12,424 bases of DNA from Dethiosulfatibacter sp. (GTDB taxonomy: Bacteria > Bacillota_A > Clostridia > Tissierellales > Dethiosulfatibacteraceae): positions 1 through 12,424 of the forward strand of contig JAHRFV010000242.1 of NCBI GenBank assembly GCA_019084435.1, written 5' to 3'. Both the position numbers and the translations under genes were made by a program. Positions 8,190 through 12,424 of the stretch are shown in pieces. Every line of letters begins with the position of its first letter. Position 1 is the stretch's first letter. The notes beneath the pieces were generated by a model. It worked only from the letters and a program-made list of their open reading frames with translations. It was not told the origin of the DNA and made no database searches.

Positions 8190-8233
8190 TCAACTACTAC
8201 AAACAAATATTTAGATATACGGAGGAAACAATT

Positions 8234-9685
8234 ATGACACTAATGAACCGTCAAGATTATATTGAGAGCTTACGTAAACTCGACATAAAAGTATATATGT
8301 TTGGAGAACTGATCGAAAATCCAGTTGATCACCCTATCATCCGACCCTCTATCAATTCAGTCGCAATGACTTATGAGCTGGCTCACGACCCCTTGTATGA
8401 GGATTTAATGACCGCGACTTCGAACATAACAGGAGAAAAGGTCAATAGGTTCTGTCACATCCATCAAAGTACGGAGGATCTGGTTAAGAAAGTCAAAATG
8501 CAGAGATTACTCGGGCAAAAAACAGCTGCCTGTTTCCAAAGATGTGTTGGCATGGACGCATTCAATGCGGTCTATAGCACAACCTATGACATAGATAAAG
8601 AACACGGAACTAATTATCATCGTAACTTTATCGAATACATGAAACTGGTTCAGAAAAATGACTGGACAGTTGATGGTGCAATGACTGATCCCAAAGGTGA
8701 TAGAAGCCTGTCGCCAAGCCAACAAGAAGACCCTGACTTATATGTGAGGGTAGTCGAGCGACGAGAGGATGGAATAGTTATTAGGGGTGCTAAAGCTCAC
8801 CAGACAGGTTCAATTAATTCTCACGAACACCTGATCATGCCGACAATCGCCATGGGACCTGAGGACAAGGATTATGCAGTTTCATTCGCGGTACCTACAG
8901 GCTCTAAAGGAATTTATATGATTTATGGCCGACAATCCTGTGACACAAGAAAACTCGAGGGTGGCACAATAGATGTGGGCAACAGCGAGTTTGGAGGACA
9001 AGAGGCACTGGTCGTATTCGATGATGTGTTCGTACCTAATAATAGAATTTTTCTGAATGGAGAAACTGAATTTGCAGGCGTGTTGGTTGAAAGATTTGCT
9101 GGTTATCATAGACAAAGCTATGGAGGCTGTAAAGTAGGTGTTGGAGACGTGTTGATTGGAGCCGCAGCCTTGGCATCGGAATACAATGGCGTTCCAAAGG
9201 TAGCACATATTAAAGACAAACTAATCGAAATGATGCACTTGAACGAAACCTTATATTGTTGTGGAATAGCCTGTTCTGCGGAGGGTTATCCTACTGAGGC
9301 GGGTAATTACCAGATTGATCTGTTATTGGCTAATGTATGTAAGCAAAATGTCACCAGATACCCTTATGAGATCACAAGACTAGCTGAGGATATAGCCGGA
9401 GGGCTTATGGTAACCATGCCTTCTGAGAAAGATTTTATGCATCCTGAATTAGGACCTGTGTGCGAAAAGTTTTTTAAGGGCAATCCAAATGTTCCTACAA
9501 TCGATCGGGCAAAAGTTTTAAGACTAATTGAGAACCTAACTTTAGGTACAGCTGCAGTAGGATACAGGACAGAATCAATGCATGGAGCGGGATCTCCTCA
9601 GGCGCAGAGAATAATGATCTGGCGTCAAGGTAATTTGGAGCACAAAAAAGAGTTAGCGAAGAATATTGCAAAAATCGGTAAGTAA
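8234..9685 (+). CDS. abfD: 4-hydroxybutyryl-CoA dehydratase / vinylacetyl-CoA isomerase
   Basis: This 483-residue enzyme dehydrates 4-hydroxybutyryl-CoA to crotonyl-CoA by a radical mechanism using FAD and a [4Fe-4S] cluster. It closely resembles the Clostridium aminobutyricum enzyme (about 490 residues) along its whole length. The cluster ligands are present: C100, C104, H292 and C299 (Ca numbering 99, 103, 292, 299). Residues described as catalytic in the family are also present: E257, Y296, K300 and E447 (E455 in Ca). The roughly 8-residue shift at the end comes from a shorter segment after DFMHPELG. GGAGG at 8221-8225 precedes the ATG by 8 bases. Known roles are 4-aminobutyrate, putrescine or succinate fermentation to butyrate. 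No 4-hydroxybutyrate dehydrogenase or aminotransferase lies in the window. Codon use is more C-ending than in the upstream cluster. Confidence 0.95.
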   Translation: MTLMNRQDYIESLRKLDIKVYMFGELIENPVDHPIIRPSINSVAMTYELAHDPLYEDLMTATSNITGEKVNRFCHIHQSTEDLVKKVKMQRLLGQKTAACFQRCVGMDAFNAVYSTTYDIDKEHGTNYHRNFIEYMKLVQKNDWTVDGAMTDPKGDRSLSPSQQEDPDLYVRVVERREDGIVIRGAKAHQTGSINSHEHLIMPTIAMGPEDKDYAVSFAVPTGSKGIYMIYGRQSCDTRKLEGGTIDVGNSEFGGQEALVVFDDVFVPNNRIFLNGETEFAGVLVERFAGYHRQSYGGCKVGVGDVLIGAAALASEYNGVPKVAHIKDKLIEMMHLNETLYCCGIACSAEGYPTEAGNYQIDLLLANVCKQNVTRYPYEITRLAEDIAGGLMVTMPSEKDFMHPELGPVCEKFFKGNPNVPTIDRAKVLRLIENLTLGTAAVGYRTESMHGAGSPQAQRIMIWRQGNLEHKKELAKNIAKIGK

Positions 9686-9702
9686 AGGATAAGTGAATAG
9701 AA

Positions 9703-9972
9703 ATGAAAGAGTTAGAGAAAATTATTAATGAAAAAATAAGACCAAGACTTCAATCACATGATGGAGATGTACAAGTTATAGACGTGGTAGATGGCATTGT
9801 TAGAGTTAAACTCATGGGTGCTTGCAGCGGATGCCCCAGTGCGGATTTGACAACCAAAGATTTTATAGAGGATGAATTGAAGAAAAATTTCTCCTGGGTT
9901 CAAGAGGTACGCATCATAAATGAAGTCAGTGAAGATTTGCTTGAGATGGCACGGAAAATATTAAGGAAATAA
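9703..9972 (+). CDS. NifU C-terminal-domain (Nfu-type) iron-sulfur scaffold protein
   Basis: This 89-residue protein consists only of the NifU C-terminal (Nfu) domain, with RPRLQSHDGDVQV near the N-terminus and the cluster-binding CxxC in GACSGCPSAD (C41, C44). Family members hold a [4Fe-4S] cluster between two monomers and hand it to target proteins. It starts 17 bases after abfD and ends 2 bases before the next gene, so it is very likely co-transcribed with abfD. A plausible but unproven role is cluster delivery to AbfD or the other cluster-bearing dehydratases. The ribosome binding site is modest (AAAGGAT at 9684-9690, overlapping the abfD stop). Confidence 0.88.
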   Translation: MKELEKIINEKIRPRLQSHDGDVQVIDVVDGIVRVKLMGACSGCPSADLTTKDFIEDELKKNFSWVQEVRIINEVSEDLLEMARKILRK

Positions 9973-9974
9973 AG

Positions 9975-10244
9975 GTGTTTGATTTGGATATAGGTATTAA
10001 ATATTGCGGTGGATGCAATCCTCGATACAATCGGTTGGAGTTTGTGTCACAATTAAAAAAGATTGCATCGCATCATAATTATAAATCACACTCTGAAGGC
10101 TTTAGTGACGTCAATCTAGTAGTGTGTGGATGCAAACGAGCTTGTGCTAATCTCGATAAAAAAGATGCAACGAATGGAATCATCATTGATGATGACAGTA
10201 CCATTGAAAGCATAATTGAAGCGATTCAAATAGCTAAGAAATAA
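9975..10244 (+). CDS. Small cysteine-rich CGGC-motif protein, function unknown
   Basis: This 89-residue protein has two cysteine clusters: KYCGGCNPRYNR at residues 9-20 (C11, C14) and VCGCKRACA at 50-58 (C51, C53, C57). No signal peptide or membrane segment is visible. Five cysteines with this spacing suggest metal or iron-sulfur binding, or thiol redox chemistry, but I cannot assign a function. It starts with GTG two bases after the NifU-domain gene, using AAGGA at 9963-9967 inside the end of that gene, so the two are probably translated together. Its position after abfD and a cluster-assembly protein suggests an accessory or maturation role (inference). Confidence 0.8.
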   Translation: MFDLDIGIKYCGGCNPRYNRLEFVSQLKKIASHHNYKSHSEGFSDVNLVVCGCKRACANLDKKDATNGIIIDDDSTIESIIEAIQIAKK

Positions 10245-10311
10245 CAGATGTATACTTTGCTCACAACAATAGAATAGGGTGAGAGATGAAGAGGATTGTT
10301 CCCGAATTTAC

Positions 10312-10351
10312 AAAAAAATAGCGCTTCTGAAGTAAATTCAGAAGCGCTTTG
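10312..10351. terminator. Rho-independent terminator between convergent units
   Basis: AGCGCTTCTGAA (10320-10331) and TTCAGAAGCGCT (10337-10348) form a perfect 12-bp stem with a 5-base loop. On the minus strand the stem is followed, after two bases, by seven T residues (the A-run at 10312-10318), so it should end the baeRF transcript efficiently. On the plus strand only a short T-run (10348-10350) follows, so it may act more weakly for the abfD unit. Confidence 0.85.
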
Positions 10352-10354
10352 GAC

Positions 10355-11497
10355 TTAGTATCTAAATAGCGCAAATTGTGAATGACTTACTGGCAGATCG
10401 TCTTTAGGTAGAACATATACATTGCCACTGCTTTTAAGGGTGTTGATAGCGGCGATATTCAACATATCTTGGCTTTCGGGCAGATGTTTATCCATAAAGT
10501 TTGTAATCTGAGTGTTGTTATCAAACAAGCCCCAGGATTCTGCGTCAGATGAAAGAACCAGGTCGCTGATTCGACCGTGATATGAAGCTGCAATGATGTC
10601 AGAGACGATCTCTGAGCCATTGCCTTTATCTTTTATATCATTAAATTTTTCAGTTATGTTTTGTATCGTTTTTTTGTAGTGAGTGTCTACAATCTCTTGA
10701 GCTTTATCCCTAAGTTCTTTAGGTTTCATGTTGTCAGGGCTTCCTTCAATTGTATCTTTCAAAAGAATAGGATACTTATTAGTCTCTCTGTAAATGGAGT
10801 TTATATATTCCACGCCAGCTGTTATGAGTGGAATGTCTTTGTAAGGCATATAGTTCAGTATGTTGTCGCTGATTATTTGCAAAAAACTAACAATTTTATT
10901 TTTACCATTCTCAGAGCCACCACCATGTCCGTGGAAAATGGATTGGGAAGAATTTGAGCTTCCTACGTGGGATTGAAGCTGTCTCTCGGGATCATCAAAC
11001 TGAAGTGCATCTTCTTGATTGGTAGGTAAATCTTTTAAATCGAGTTCTTCGATATCAAAGCTGTTGCCCTGGAAAAGGCGAATCTTCTTTTGACTGAGAG
11101 ATAGGATATAGAAATCCTTATTATTGGTAAGTACAGATAGTAATGGAATTATTTGGAAGTTATCTGCAACAGTTACCTTATCTTGAAATTTTACTGGCAT
11201 CTTGTAGTATTCAAACGTATCTTCAGACACAAACATAGCCAGACCTTCATCACAACTCTGCCAAAAAAGCGTATCCTCAGCCAACTCGTAGGCGGGTTTT
11301 AGGATGCTTTTCATGTCTATCTCTTGCTTTCCTTGTTCTTTGTGAAAATTTTCAGCATCCCTCAACAGGTTCTTTAAAAGGATTTTACCCTTCATGACAT
11401 CCTTTCCTGCCTTTTCGGTTGGCAGATAAATTGAAATGCAAGGTGTGAGAGTTTTGTCTATTAGTTTATGAACGTTTTGTTTAGTTAAATGGTTCAT
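10355..11497 (-). CDS. baeRF-family (bacterial eRF1-like) protein
   Basis: This 380-residue protein resembles the bacterial archaeo-eukaryotic release factor (baeRF) families, often annotated as hypothetical or eRF1-domain proteins. Recognisable features are ISIYLPTEKAG near the N-terminus, LKNLLRDAE at 41-49, the DEGLAMFVS and NFQIIPLLSVL segments, FYILSLSQKKIRLF at 129-142, and a histidine/glycine loop HGHGGGS at 189-195. The C-terminal half holds ITAGVEYINSIYRE and ASYHGRISDLVL. A role in ribosome-associated stress or translation rescue has been proposed for the group, not shown for this member. I prefer the ATG at 11497 to the TTG at 11500, because GGAGG (complement of 11506-11510) then lies 8 bases away. 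It is convergent with the abfD unit and unlikely to belong to the same pathway. Confidence 0.72.
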   Translation of the reverse strand: MNHLTKQNVHKLIDKTLTPCISIYLPTEKAGKDVMKGKILLKNLLRDAENFHKEQGKQEIDMKSILKPAYELAEDTLFWQSCDEGLAMFVSEDTFEYYKMPVKFQDKVTVADNFQIIPLLSVLTNNKDFYILSLSQKKIRLFQGNSFDIEELDLKDLPTNQEDALQFDDPERQLQSHVGSSNSSQSIFHGHGGGSENGKNKIVSFLQIISDNILNYMPYKDIPLITAGVEYINSIYRETNKYPILLKDTIEGSPDNMKPKELRDKAQEIVDTHYKKTIQNITEKFNDIKDKGNGSEIVSDIIAASYHGRISDLVLSSDAESWGLFDNNTQITNFMDKHLPESQDMLNIAAINTLKSSGNVYVLPKDDLPVSHSQFALFRY

Positions 11498-11529
11498 CAA
11501 TTAATCCTCCTCTCGATTCTATTTAATTA

Positions 11530-11538
11530 ATTATACCA
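11530..11538 (-). promoter_or_regulatory. Extended -10 promoter for the baeRF gene
   Basis: Read on the minus strand this is TGGTATAAT, a perfect extended -10, about 33 bases before the baeRF start. The -35 at 17 bases (TTATCA, complement of 11553-11558) matches 4/6 and lies within the end of dinB. It would let the gene be transcribed independently of dinB. Confidence 0.55.
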
Positions 11539-11540
11539 TA

Positions 11541-12424
11541 TCAGTCAAACATTGATAACTGATAATTCTTGTGATCAACGATATTTGACAGTGATATACC
11601 CACTAGTCTTATTTTTTGGTCTATTGTTAAGTTGTCCACCAAGTGAGTCATCGCTTCCTCAAACGTTTGAAGATTATTGGTATAGGACAGAAGACTGTGA
11701 CTTCTCGTGATTTGACTGAAGTCTTCAAATTTGATTTTTATGGTTACAGTTTTTGCGGATTTGTTGGCTTTTACTAGTTTAAAAGCAAGTTCAAAGAGAT
11801 ATTGCAATAAAACTTCTTTTATGACTGGTTTACTTCGGATATCCTCATTAAAGGTAGTTTCTCTTCCATAAGATTTTCGAGATACTTTTGTTTTTAAAGA
11901 TCTGTTGTCGATCCCTCTTATTCTATCGTATATTTCATAAGATCTCAGTTCACCTAAAAAGCATGATAGAGTCTGACGATCGCATTGCAGTAAGTCATTT
12001 ATAGTGAATATACCAATATTATTAAGCCTTGTAGCTGTTTTTTTCCCAAGTCCGTGGACTTTAATGATGTTAAGAGGTCTTAAAATGTTAGGGACATCGC
12101 GTGGACGGATTTCGAAAATACCGTCTGGTTTATTCCAGTCTGAAGCGAGCTTGGCTAAAAATTTGTTATAGGATATTCCTACTGAAATTGTGATACCAAC
12201 TCTTTTCTTGACAGTTGCCTTTATCCAGCAAGCTATTTTATAGGGTGAGCGATCAGAATGGGTTACATCTAGATAGGCTTCGTCAATAGAAATACGCTCT
12301 ATATATTCAGTCACCTCATATAAAATTTTGAAGACTTCTTTAGATATCTGGAGATATCTGTCCATTCTGGGCTTGACGAATATGCCATTTGGGCAAAGCT
12401 TTTTTGCCATAAAACCACTCATTG
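11541..12424 (-). CDS. dinB: DNA polymerase IV (Y-family), N-terminus cut by window edge
   Basis: The visible 294 or so codons cover most of a Y-family translesion polymerase; about 55-60 N-terminal residues, including the first catalytic aspartate, lie beyond the window. Numbered from the first visible Met (complement of 12420-12422), the second catalytic motif SIDEAYLD is at 45-52, VGISYNKFLAKLASD at 81-95, and the helix-hairpin-helix VHGLGKKTATRL at 122-133. The little-finger domain follows. The C-terminus ends in QLSMFD, which fits the QLxLF-type beta-clamp-binding motif. The polymerase copies damaged DNA with low fidelity. The gap to the baeRF start is 43 bases. No reading-frame damage is seen in the visible part. 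Confidence 0.9.
   Translation of the reverse strand, partial: MSGFMAKKLCPNGIFVKPRMDRYLQISKEVFKILYEVTEYIERISIDEAYLDVTHSDRSPYKIACWIKATVKKRVGITISVGISYNKFLAKLASDWNKPDGIFEIRPRDVPNILRPLNIIKVHGLGKKTATRLNNIGIFTINDLLQCDRQTLSCFLGELRSYEIYDRIRGIDNRSLKTKVSRKSYGRETTFNEDIRSKPVIKEVLLQYLFELAFKLVKANKSAKTVTIKIKFEDFSQITRSHSLLSYTNNLQTFEEAMTHLVDNLTIDQKIRLVGISLSNIVDHKNYQLSMFD

Larger units (their letters stand above)
7948..8233. other. Intergenic region separating the two plus-strand units
   Basis: This is 286 bases without a supported gene. It holds no clear hairpin-plus-T-run terminator after the CoA-transferase, although a T-run without an obvious stem occurs at 7977-7982. The distal half carries the abfD promoter, an overlapping palindrome and a second copy of the half-site TGGTAAAA at 8112-8119. 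A weaker imperfect palindrome, TGACATGTTAATACGTCA, lies at 8034-8051. A 42-codon open frame at 8086-8214 lacks a ribosome binding site and overlaps the promoter, so it is not called as a gene. Confidence 0.7.

Noticed and set aside
8086..8214. 42-codon open frame in the gap before abfD
   Set aside because: It has no ribosome binding site, runs through the abfD promoter and palindrome, and shows no recognisable domain.
10661..10957. 98-residue plus-strand open frame inside the baeRF gene
   Set aside because: It is antisense to a gene with good start, promoter and terminator, and its sequence looks like a shadow frame.

Overview
The window is about 12.4 kb of low-GC DNA with strong GGAGG-type ribosome binding sites and tightly packed genes. 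It carries oxygen-sensitive enzymes: an ATP-activated 2-hydroxyacyl-CoA dehydratase, a 4-hydroxybutyryl-CoA dehydratase and a ferredoxin-fused electron-transfer flavoprotein. Together these point to an obligately anaerobic, probably amino-acid- or hydroxyacid-fermenting Clostridia-type Firmicute. The genus cannot be fixed from the sequence alone.

Region 1 (about 110-7947, + strand) is a seven-gene collinear cluster: an acyl-CoA dehydrogenase, etfB, a ferredoxin-fused etfA, the two subunits of a HadBC/LcdAB-type 2-hydroxyacyl-CoA dehydratase, its ATP-dependent activator, and a family I CoA-transferase. Read as a pathway, the CoA-transferase loads CoA onto a hydroxyacid. The activator and dehydratase then remove water by a ketyl-radical mechanism to give a 2-enoyl-CoA, and the Acd-EtfBA complex reduces that to the saturated acyl-CoA. 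The ferredoxin-type EtfA suggests coupling to ferredoxin by flavin-based electron bifurcation. The hydroxyacid substrate is not determined.

Region 2 (7948-8233) is a 286-bp gap with a good promoter (extended -10 TGGTATAAT). A 20-bp near-perfect palindrome overlaps the -10. Region 3 (8234-10244, + strand) is a second transcription unit: abfD, with all cluster ligands and catalytic residues intact, then a NifU C-terminal-domain protein and a small cysteine-rich CGGC protein. AbfD makes crotonyl-CoA, which could feed the same reductase, so the locus pairs two mechanistically unrelated dehydratases.

Region 4 (10320-12424) has a perfect 12-bp-stem terminator between convergent units, then two minus-strand housekeeping or stress genes: a baeRF (eRF1-like) protein and a dinB-type DNA polymerase IV cut by the window edge.

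Codon usage is not uniform. acd, etfB and most of etfA are dominated by A-ending codons (ATA for Ile), and this bias stops abruptly near position 3240 inside etfA, suggesting a mosaic assembly of the cluster.
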